Source: Entophlyctis helioformis (taxonomy: Eukaryota > Chytridiomycota > Chytridiomycetes > Chytridiales > Chytriomycetaceae). From it: DNA of 11,043 nucleotides. The DNA is taken from contig JAHLKH010000463.1 of NCBI GenBank assembly GCA_025526915.1, positions 1 through 11,043 of the forward strand, given 5' to 3'. Both the position numbers and the translations under genes were made by a program. Under the pieces are notes generated by a model, which saw only the letters and a program-made list of their open reading frames with translations, was not told where the DNA came from and made no database searches. This document shows positions 1-7,600 of the stretch, one piece after another; within the stretch, counting starts at the first letter, position 1, and each line of letters begins with the position of its first letter.

Positions 1-40
1 GCGCGATTTGGATTGTTTGCCATCGCTGAGCTCGCTGAGC

Positions 41-1026
41 ATGGCGGCAGCAGCAGCAGGCCGACGAGCAGCGCTGGAGTCGCAGATGCAGCAGCTGCTC
101 GCCCAGCAGGCCACGCAGACGGCGCAGGCGACGCCGTTCCTGTCGGTCGTGTACCCGCAGGCGTCCGCGCCACTCCTCCAGCGCTCGACCGCCGCAGACC
201 TGCTCGTGCTCGACTCGTCGTTCAACCCGCCCACGCTCGCCCACGCCTCGCTGCTGTCGGCGTCGCGCCGCCTCGTCCCGCCGTCCACGCCCGCGCTGCT
301 CCTCTTTGCCACGCACAACATGGACAAGGGCGCCGGCGCAGGCACGCCGCTGCTCGACCGCCTCGACCTCATGGCTGCCCTCGCCGACGACCTCTCCGAC
401 GGCATCGCTGACGTGGCGCACGATCGCCCGCTCGTGGCGCTGACCGACCAAGGCCGCTTCACGGACAAGCTGCGCGTCATCCAGTCGCTGCTGGCTGCAC
501 CGCGTTCGGCGAGGGTGAGTTGAGCGAGGCATCGGGCGTGCCGGCAAGGGTGCACTTTATTGTCGGCCTCGACACGCTCGTGCGTGTGTTCAATCCCAAG
601 TACTACTCGACCTCGGCTGGTAGCAGCAGCAACAGCAGCAGCAGCGACAGCGACGACGGCGTGGCCAATGCGCGGACAGCCCTGTCGGCCTTTTTCGACG
701 GCGGCGGCCGCTTCGTGTGCGCGGACCGCTTCCTCGACGGATCGGGCACGCTGGGCGATGTCGACCAGACGCTGCGCGATGCCGTGCGCGCAGGCGTCGT
801 GGCGCACACGCACGCCATGCACGTCCAGCGCATCCCCGACTGGACCGCGACGCCGGTCGCCGACGTGTCCAGCACGCTCGTGCGGCGGCTTGTCGGCGAG
901 TACTGGGCCGCAGAGGCCGGCGACAGCAGGGATCGCCTGATGGCTGCGCTGCGCAGCGCGGTCGGCGGGCGTGTGCTGGACGCTGTGCTCGCACGGCGGC
1001 TCTTCAGCGCCAATGCAAACCAATGA
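41..1026 (+). CDS. NMNAT/Pof1-like nucleotidylyltransferase, frame broken near 500-520
   Basis: Members of this family transfer AMP from ATP to nicotinamide mononucleotide to make NAD; yeast Pof1 is a divergent relative. The N-terminal half (frame from ATG 41) holds the (G/S)xFxPxTxxH nucleotide-binding signature as S60-F-N-P-P-T-L-A-H68, in the context LLVLDSSFNPPTLAH. The C-terminal half (550-1026, another frame) holds a GLDTLVRVFNPKYY block typical of Pof1-like proteins and the second nucleotide-binding motif SSTLVR at 868-885. A Ser/Asp-rich insert (613-660) follows KYY. I start at ATG 41; the frame is open to the window edge but has no earlier ATG. The first frame stops at 521-523 while the second continues, so about one base appears missing near the GGG at 513-515, or a splice is unresolved. 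A GTGAGT donor at 515 paired with the CAAG ending at 548 gives 34 nt, which is out of frame by one. Family assignment is firm; whether the copy is intact is not. Confidence 0.85.
515..548 (+). other. candidate mini-intron or sequencing error at the frame break
   Basis: The stretch starts with a perfect GTGAGT donor (515-520) and ends in GCAAG, and sits exactly where the NMNAT-like frame breaks. Its 34 nt leave the downstream motif out of frame by one base; 35 would fit. No convincing branch site is visible. The alternative, one base lost from the GGG run at 513-515, joins both halves without any splicing. I cannot choose between these. Confidence 0.35.
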
Positions 1027-1043
1027 ACGACTCGACGTTTGCC

Positions 1044-2599
1044 ATGATCTCGCTGCCAATGCTGCGTCGTGTGCTCGTGCCTGCCGCGTCTGCTGCTGCG
1101 TCCGCTGCTGCTGCGCTTGCGCGGCCGCCGTTGCGCTCGGCCACCAGGCAGCAGGCCCGCCTCGCCATGCCGTTCTCCACAACCACCACGTTAGCGTCCA
1201 TACAGCCGCCCGGCCCGGTCCTGCCCGACGTGTGTGTGCGAGACCCGCCAGAGTCGCTGGCGTCCAAGAGCCCAACGACGCTCGTCTTTCTGTCAGCCCC
1301 GCTTGCCCGTGCATCGTACGTGCATGCATGGCTGCCTGCGTGTGTGCCTGCATGCCCTGGCCCACTGACCCACCACGCGTGCCTGCCCAGTGCGTGGGAC
1401 GTGCATGTGCAGCCGTGGTTTGCCGAGCGTGGCTACTCGTCCGTCGCTAGCTCGCTCGTCGATCCGGATCTGTCCGCATCTGCGCCGCAAGACCTCTCGC
1501 CCGGCGATGTGTTTGTCGAGCGTAAGCAGCGCCTCACTGGCCACACGGCCTGCCACACGGCCCGCCGCACGCACTGACACTCCTCGCTTGTCCTGCGGCA
1601 GGGCTCGCTCGCATTGCTGGCGCAAACGCCATGTTTCCGCCCGTCATCATCGCACATGCTTTCCACGCTCTCACGGTCCAGCGGTTCATCGAGTCGCATC
1701 CGTGCCGTGCCGCCATCCTCGTCCAGCCATGGAACCCGTCTCCGCCAGAAGCCTTATCTGCAGAGTCGCAAACACCCGCCGTGAATCCGTCAGACTGGAT
1801 CGCGTCGCTCGCCAGCCGTCCAACGCCTGTCGTCATTGAGACGCCGGCTGGCGATCCTGTCGATCCCATTGACGTTTTCGAGCAGGTCCCGCAGCAGCAG
1901 CATGTCAGATCCACCCTCACTCTGGACGAGATTGAGCTGTTCCAGTCGGCTCTGGCCGACTTTGTCGCACGGCCGTCGCTGTTTGAGGGCTCGTCTCAGA
2001 CGCGCTTCCCCATGCTCGTCGTTGGCTTCTCGCGCGGGCTCGACTCACCCCTGCCGGCCAAGCCCGACGCGTTGGCTGCTGCCCCAGAGCCATCGGCGGA
2101 GCCAGTGGCAGCCGCCGACCGCAAGGCAGCAGATGCGACAGAGACCGCAGCTGCTGCTGCAGAAGCAGCATCCACCGCAGCAGCAAAAGACCTACCCACG
2201 CCACCAAAGGCAACATCGTCTCCAGCATTTGGCGATCCGTTCTGCTCGATTGATGATCTGGATGCTCTGCAGCACCGCTATGAGTGCGACCTCGAGGTCG
2301 TTGATCCGACGCTCCCCATTCCATCCCTTGCACAACCGGCACCAACGCCAGCCACAGCAACGGCGACAGCACCAGCGGCAGCACCAGGATCAGTAGTCGC
2401 AGCTGAACACCGGCACAAGCACCATGCAGACCATGTCGACCACCACACCACTGTTGGCTCGGGTCTTGTTGGTGGGCAGGTGGCCAAAGATGCCAGCCTG
2501 CCCGGACGCGTGCATCCAGGACTGTTCATGCTGGACGAGCGTCTTGGACACGCGTTTGCAGCACGCGTGTATACATGGATGACCGAGTCGGGGCTCTAG
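1044..2599 (+). CDS. alpha/beta-hydrolase-like protein without a nucleophile serine, two introns, probably mitochondrial
   Basis: Exons 1044-1315, 1391-1521 and 1602-2599 join in one frame to give 466 residues. The N-terminus (MISLPMLRRVLVPAAS, then Ala/Arg-rich without acids to about residue 50) looks like a mitochondrial presequence. Next come a strand-like TTLVFLSAP, then AWDVHVQPWFAERGYSSVASSLVD, which follows the usual order of the hydrolase fold (W...FAERGY...D). At the nucleophile elbow, PPVIIAHAFHALTVQRFIES aligns with the usual PVL-GHSMGGL-VQ-YLE pattern, but G-x-S-x-G reads A152-H-A154-F-H156. A plausible acid (D282 in GFSRGLD) and the terminal His (H439 in HPGLFMLDE) remain. An Ala/Thr/Pro-rich low-complexity insert lies at about 2069-2230. 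An in-frame ATG at 1023 would add seven residues; I prefer 1044 for its GCC context and better presequence. The hydrolase assignment is from pattern only, and the substrate is unknown. Confidence 0.7.
1316..1390 (+). other. intron 1 of the hydrolase-like gene (75 nt)
   Basis: GTACGT donor, CTGAC branch-like site about 15 nt before the acceptor, and GCCCAG acceptor. Its length is a multiple of three, so the frame stays open without splicing. Removing it brings SAPLARAS next to AWDVHVQPWF, which fits the hydrolase pattern, whereas the retained sequence is Cys/Pro-rich filler. Confidence 0.75.
1522..1601 (+). other. intron 2 of the hydrolase-like gene (80 nt)
   Basis: GTAAGC donor, CTGAC branch-like site near 1574 and a GCGGCAG acceptor. 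Splicing moves the frame exactly from the upstream exon (which would stop at 1575-1577) to the downstream frame ending at 2599, so the frame requires it. A 12-nt tandem GCCACACGGCCT-like repeat lies inside. Confidence 0.85.
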
Positions 2600-3079
2600 T
2601 GTCCTTGTTGCATATTGGCTATTGAATGAATGGGCTGCCATCGACGACATTGGAACTGGCTGCTCTGCTGTTGTAGAACTTGTGCCGGGCGGTTGTACTG
2701 GCAGTCTTAAACCACAAGACAACAGCTAAGGAGGGAAGAGTGTGTGTGTATGGACAGCCGGGTCATTGAGGATGGTGTGTAAGCCGCGGCACCGGCCATG
2801 CGACCCGCCATTGCCATTTGCCTGCTACGCGCAATGCCATCTTCCCCAGCTGCTCTCTAAGAGCCCTACTGCAGGTAGATCCCGAACCCCCTCTGCTCCA
2901 TGTAACCAATGAATCTAAGAGCCCTACTGCAGTGTTATCTGCCAGTCCACCGATACACCTCACAGAGCAGCTCTCTTCTCGGACAGTTGTCCACCACCGC
3001 TCCCACCTCCGGTTTGTCCCACCCACCAGTCCTGCCGACTCGGCAGCCGCCGCGCGTTTTCCAAGACCGCGGCCTCGCC
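2600..3079 (+). other. intergenic region and probable 5' UTR of the next gene
   Basis: No convincing gene. The left part (2600-2850) is the presumed 3' UTR of the hydrolase gene, with an AATGAA-like element near 2624 and a short GT run at 2741-2748. The right part is pyrimidine-rich and probably the 5' UTR of the gene starting at 3080. It contains the 19-nt direct repeat with intron-like borders, described separately. Confidence 0.5.
2856..2932 (+). repeat. 19-nt direct repeat ending in CAG, enclosing a 58-nt intron-like GT...AG stretch
   Basis: TCTAAGAGCCCTACTGCAG occurs perfectly at 2856-2874 and 2914-2932. The first copy is followed at once by GTAGAT, and 39 nt separate the copies. The stretch 2875-2932 runs from GT to the second CAG (58 nt), within the size range of fungal introns, and its removal would leave a single copy. 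It lies upstream of ATG 3080, so if spliced it is a 5' UTR intron. An in-frame ATG at 2909 would fall inside it. Confidence 0.7.
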
Positions 3080-4482
3080 ATGTCGGCCTCGCACACCAAC
3101 CGACCCTTAGAGCCAGCGATGTTGACGCCTACCAACGCCCTTCGAGGCCTCCCAGGCGCCTTCGTCCACACCCCAGGCTTTGACTCGGCCATCGAGATGT
3201 CGGCCATTGCTGCCTCGATGCTCGCTCCGTCCCCTGCCTCGACGTCCAGCAACGTTTCATTTACGTCTGCGTCGGAGGCGTCGTTCGACGCTTTCGAAGC
3301 GTCAGACGACATTGTCGACCATTTGCAGCTGCACCACCAACAGCAGCTGCACCACCAACAGCACCACCAACAGCACCAGTACCAGCAACAGCCCCAGCAA
3401 CAGCCCCAGCAACAGCCCCCGTCTCTCGAGCACCCAGTATCGCAAGGCATCAATTTCGCCGCCAGCCAGCACGTGTCAGACTCGGACGCTGATGTGGACG
3501 ACCTCACCCAGACGCTCGCGACCCTCCAGATCCAGCCCATTGCCGCTGCACCCGCCCACGGTGCCGCTCAGCCCTTGGTCGCAGCAGCTGCCCCTGCTGC
3601 CTCCTTCTCGCTGGCCGAAGCCTTCCACTCAGCCTCCAATGCTGTAACGGATGCCGCCGCAGTCCCGTGGTCACGTGACCTGCTGGCATTGATCTGGACG
3701 CGCCTCGCCCGGACTTGGCTTGGCCCTGTTGTTGTAGTTGTATCCAGCCGTAAGCCTGTATACTCACTGCCCCTCTGCCACCAGGTCTGTGCCTGAGTCT
3801 CAATGAAGTTGTATCCAGCCGTAAGCCTGTATACTCACTGCCCTCTGCCACCAGACGGCCAGCCGCTCCCGACGAGGACAGTTACAACAACAACCAACAC
3901 CACCGACGCCGCCAGCCGCCGTTACCTGCGGCGTCGAATTTTTGTGCGCCTATGGGCCTGTCTCGCACGCCCACCCCTGGCACCGGCCCTGCCAGCACTG
4001 CGGCCGACGCCGACCCGGACGCCAACAGTGCCTCATTCGCCTCGCCAGGCACCTCATTCGCCGACGAGCCGTCACACCTCCTGCATGGGTTTACGGGTAA
4101 CTCTACCATCTGGGCTGATAGCCGCACGCGTGATTCTGGGCTTGGCTCCATGGCCAGCGGCATGTCTGCATCCCGCCTCCCTCAGGCTGGCTCTCGTGGC
4201 CGCCAGGGTGCTCCATCGGGCAATGCAACCTCTGCAGTGGCCTCCAGCACACCCGCGTTTCGCCACTCCTCTGCCGCGCCTCGGGGCGGCGGAGGTGCTC
4301 TGTTGGGCGGCGCGGGCGGCTCGCTCGCTTTTCCCGTCCACTCTGTTGGCGCCGCGTCCGCTTCTGTGCACCAGCTGCAGGATTCGGCCAGCGAGGACGT
4401 CCGGATCACACTGGATGACCACGCCGCATCGCTGTCTGCGGTTCAGGTCTCCATCGAGGACCTTGTTGATTCTTGCCGTTGA
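3080..4482 (+). CDS. unrecognised Ser/Ala/Gln/His-rich low-complexity protein, probably spliced
   Basis: I do not recognise the family. ATG 3080 has a good GCC context. Exon 1 encodes a Ser/Ala/Met-rich start, a His/Gln tract at residues 83-114 (3326-3421), an acidic DSDADVDD patch and an Ala-rich part. The sequence after about 3950 is Ser/Gly/Ala-rich and acidic, in another frame, ending VSIEDLVDSCR at stop 4480-4482. The simplest join is a 35-nt intron at 3750-3784 (GTAAGC, TACTCAC branch-like site, CCACCAG), giving 455 residues in the frame that matches exon 1 in composition. Other joins are possible because this intron is duplicated 71 nt downstream. The Trp/Leu-rich stretch just before it (about 3670-3740) is unlike the rest and may itself be intronic. 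Composition suggests a disordered, perhaps regulatory protein. The C-terminus abuts, and may be partly replaced by, the retroelement LTR. Confidence 0.55.
3326..3421 (+). repeat. CAG/CAA/CAC-rich tract encoding a Gln/His run
   Basis: About 32 codons are nearly all Gln or His with a few Leu, Tyr and Pro. An 18-nt CAGCTGCACCACCAACAG-type unit and later CAGCAACAGCCC units are tandemly repeated. Such tracts are common in fungal transcription regulators and expand by slippage. The antisense frame gives a Cys/Trp run that is only a shadow. Confidence 0.85.
3736..3854 (+). repeat. 48/49-nt direct repeat of a complete mini-intron-like unit
   Basis: Copy 1 is 3736-3784 and copy 2 is 3807-3854. They are identical except for CCCC in copy 1 and CCC in copy 2. 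Each holds AGTTGTATCCAGCC, then a GTAAGC donor, TACTCAC, a pyrimidine stretch and CCACCAG. The 22 nt between the copies begin with GT (3785) and end near CAATGA. Three splice choices exist: 3750-3784 (35 nt), 3821-3854 (34 nt) and 3785-3854 (70 nt). Only the first gives the favoured downstream frame as sequenced. The third would do so if copy 1 had one C fewer. Confidence 0.85.
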
Positions 4483-4591
4483 TGCTGCGACAGGCTTGCG
4501 AGGCAGTAGTTTTCTTGTTGTATTAAAACAAATTTCCAATCCAAATTCCACTTTCACCATCCACTGCAACAACCAATCTGCCCCCGCAACA
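4464..4591 (-). repeat. probable 3' LTR of the copia-type element (outer border uncertain)
   Basis: On the minus strand the element frame ends at 4618 and is followed by a purine tract and then TGTTG at 4591, the usual copia LTR start. A matching TGTTG on the plus strand, giving CAACA at the outer end, occurs at 4516 (76-bp LTR) and at 4464 (128-bp LTR). The interval is more AT-rich than its surroundings. No 5' LTR copy is in the window, so the border and the target-site duplication cannot be checked. With the 128-bp version the last codons and the stop of the upstream gene would come from the LTR. Confidence 0.55.
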
Positions 4592-4600
4592 CTCCCCTTC
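4592..4600 (-). promoter_or_regulatory. polypurine tract for plus-strand priming
   Basis: The minus strand reads GAAGGGGAG immediately before TGTTG. A polypurine tract directly next to the 3' LTR is where retroelement plus-strand DNA synthesis starts. It lies 17 nt after the polyprotein stop codon, as expected. Confidence 0.75.
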
Positions 4601-4617
4601 AGATGCCGTTGTTGCCT

Positions 4618-7600
4618 CTAGTTCAGCACCATCCCCAGACTTCCAGCGTGCTGATTGAATGTATCCTTCGCCAACGGCTTCGTCATGATGTCTGCGACAT
4701 TGTCCTCGGTCGCCACGTGTACCACCTTCGCCACACCCGACTTGACCACCTCACGCACATACAGATTTCGGATGTCGATGTGTTTGGACGACTTCAGCCG
4801 GAGCATTCCCTTTGTGTTGGTCACGCAGCTGGAGTTGTCGTTGCGCAGTATCGTCGGGCCATCCTGCTTGAAGCCCAGCCATTCCAGCATGCGCCGCAAC
4901 CACACCAGCTCCCTACATGCATCCGACACGGCCACCGTCTCTGCTTCGTATGTGGACAGTGACACGCACTTCTGCTTGGCGCTCTTCCAGCTCACACAGC
5001 TCCGACCCACATAGAATGTCCATCCAGACGTCGACTTGCGATCCGCCAGGTCTCCAGCGAAATCCGCGTCGGCAAACCCAGACAGCTCGACCGAGTCTCC
5101 GCTGAAGACAAAGAAGGCGTCCTTGACGCCCTTCAGGTACCGGAGGATTCGCTTGATGTGCGTCCAGAGATGCTCCGTAGGCTCCGACACATGCCGCAAT
5201 ACAATTCCAACCGCGGCTGAGATCTCTGGGTGCGTGGTCCTGGCCAGATGTGACAGCATGCCAATCACCTCGCGTACCGGCTGCGACGTCTTGGGCCCAC
5301 CAAACTCCAGAGTAGACGTCGGCATCGGCGTACCAACAGGCTTGCAGTCCTGCATGCCCACGCGAGCCAGCATCTTCTCAATGGCCTTGGTGTTGGAGAT
5401 GTGGTAGTTGCCCGTGGCCTCGTCGCGATCGATCTTCATGCCCAGGAACGACTGGGCCTCGCCAAGATCCTTCATGGCAAACCGCGACTCGAGACCTTCC
5501 TTGAGCTGAGCAAACATCTTGTTGTTGGCCGTCAGCACCAGGAGATCATCGACGTACAAGACCACGATCACGAACGCCTTGTCCTGGCGCTTGATGTAAC
5601 AGCACGCGTCCACCATGTCGCTGCAGGCGTATCCCATCTCGTCCATGGCGGTGTGAAACTTCTCGTTCCAGGCGAGTGGCGCTTGGCGGAGACCGTACAG
5701 ACTCTTGATCAACCGCCACACGCGACCCGTGCCGTCGTTGAAGCCCATCGGCTGCTGGGTGTAGACCTCCTCCTTGAGATCGCCGTGCAGGAACGCGGTC
5801 TTGACGTCAAACTGTCGCAACCGCAGACCAAGGATTGCCGCGAGGGCCAGCACAACGCGCACCGTCGTGTAGCTCGTCACCGGCGCAGCAACCTCTACAT
5901 CGTCTTCCTGTTGGTCGCCGCGAGCAACCAGGCGAGCCTTGAGACGTCCATCGGCCTTCTCTGTGAAGATCCACATGAGGTCGATGACCGGTGTACCGTC
6001 TGTCGGGCGATCCACCAGCATGAACACGCCGTTCTCCACGATCGAGTCCCACTCTTCCTGAACAGGGCCGCCCCAGCGTTTGCGACTCTCAGCAGTGCCC
6101 ATGGCATCCTGCCAGTAGACACGTCCATTGGTCACCACGAGCGCCTTGGCATCCACCCAGTAGAGCAGACCGTCCTCATCCTGCCGCAGCACCCTGCGCG
6201 TCATCTCCGTCTTGCCCATGAGCTGCAGCGTTAGTGCCGTGGGTGCATCTTGCGGCGGCTGTCGGCTGCCTGCTGCTCTCGCGGCTGGCGTCGGGGCTGC
6301 AGCCTCTGCTTCCCAGTCTATGGGCCTGTTGACTTGTTGAAAGTCGCGATCGTATGACAGCATCTGTCGGGCAGGCACAGCGTTCCTGTCACGTAGTCTC
6401 TCGCGAGCACCAGCTGGGTTCTGTTGTGCCGCTGGCTGTCGAGGCGCTCTTTGACGAAGCAGATCTCGGAAGAATGCTGTCAGCAGCTCGTTTTGCTCCG
6501 GTGTGGCCTGTCTGGGCACTGCTTGCTGCTGAGGCTGAGGCTCGACTGCGCGTTGGGGTGGTGGTGGCGCTGCATCTCCATGCTGCGGCTCCCCTTGGTC
6601 AAGCTCCCCTTGGTCAAGCTCCCCTTGGTCAGGCTCCCCTTGGTGCGGCTCCCCTTGGTGCGGCTCCCCTTGGTGCGGCACCGCGGCATCAGGCCCGGCC
6701 GACTGGTAGCCACCAGCCAGGCAATCCCCACCATCGTTGACATCCCCATCATTGTCGTCATCCCCATCATCGTCATCGCCCTCCAGATCATCATCCCCAT
6801 CGTCGTCGTCGCCCTCCAGATCATCATCGCCCTCCAGATCATCGTCCTCATCGTCATCCGCCACCGCCTCTGCCTCCAGTTCCGCCTCCAGAGCAGCGCG
6901 CTCCTCGTCGTCCGCAATCCAGAAGTCATCCTGAGCAGCGGCGGCAATCTCCCCTTGCGCGCGCACAGGAGGCCGGGACCAGGTAGGCGCATCCTTGTCA
7001 TCTTTGGCGGCAAACGGCGTGGTGAGCGACTCGTCAAACCGCACACTGCGCGAGATGATCACGCGACGGGCCTCGAGGTCGTACAGGCGGTAACCCTTTG
7101 TGCCGTTCTCGTAGCCCAGGAAGATGCACTCGCGGCCGATGGCACCCGCCTTGTTCTGCGAATGCTGAGCGACACGGTTGATGGCGTACGCCGCGCACCC
7201 AAAGGCGCGGAAGTAGTGAATCCAGGGCTTGGCACCCGTCCACACCTCGAATGGCGACCGATTGTCCAGCGCCGCGTGGGGCAGGCGGTTCTGCACGTGC
7301 ACCACTGTCTGAACAGCCTCAGGCCACCACCGAGCCGCCACAGAGCGATCCAGCATCACAGCACGGACTGACTCCATGATCACGCCAATCTTACGCTCCG
7401 CGATGCCGTTCTGAGCCGACACGCCAGGCACCGTCGTTTGATGCTTCATGCCCGTCTTGCGCATGTACTTGCCGAGACGACCGTGCACAAACTCTTGGGC
7501 ATTGTCCGAGCGCAGCGTTCTGACCTTCTTGCCAATCTGCGTGTGGAGGAACCGACAGTACGCGATGACATGCTTGGCCGACTCAGACTTGCGCCGATGG

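Noticed and set aside
590..1013. Minus-strand frames over the NMNAT-like gene
   Set aside because: Shadows of a GC-rich coding region. The Ser-rich tract gives a meaningless Cys/Leu run on the other strand.
2909..3079. In-frame ATG at 2909 as start of the low-complexity gene
   Set aside because: It falls inside the intron-like stretch 2875-2932, and the leader translation looks like untranslated pyrimidine-rich sequence. ATG 3080 has a better context.
3670..3679. Perfect 10-bp palindrome GTCACGTGAC with an E-box core
   Set aside because: It is inside or next to coding sequence and not near a likely promoter. One such palindrome in GC-rich DNA can occur by chance.
3803..4621. 272-codon plus-strand frame overlapping the second exon of the gene at 3080
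   Set aside because: It would be used if both mini-introns were spliced, but its Arg/Pro/Leu-rich product is unlike exon 1. The other frame (to 4482) has matching Ser/Ala/Gly/Asp composition. Kept as a weak alternative only.
5401..7371. Long plus-strand open frames (277 and 315 codons) across the copia region
   Set aside because: They are antisense to an intact integrase/reverse transcriptase frame. GC-rich codon use removes stops from the opposite strand, and the translations show no recognisable motif.
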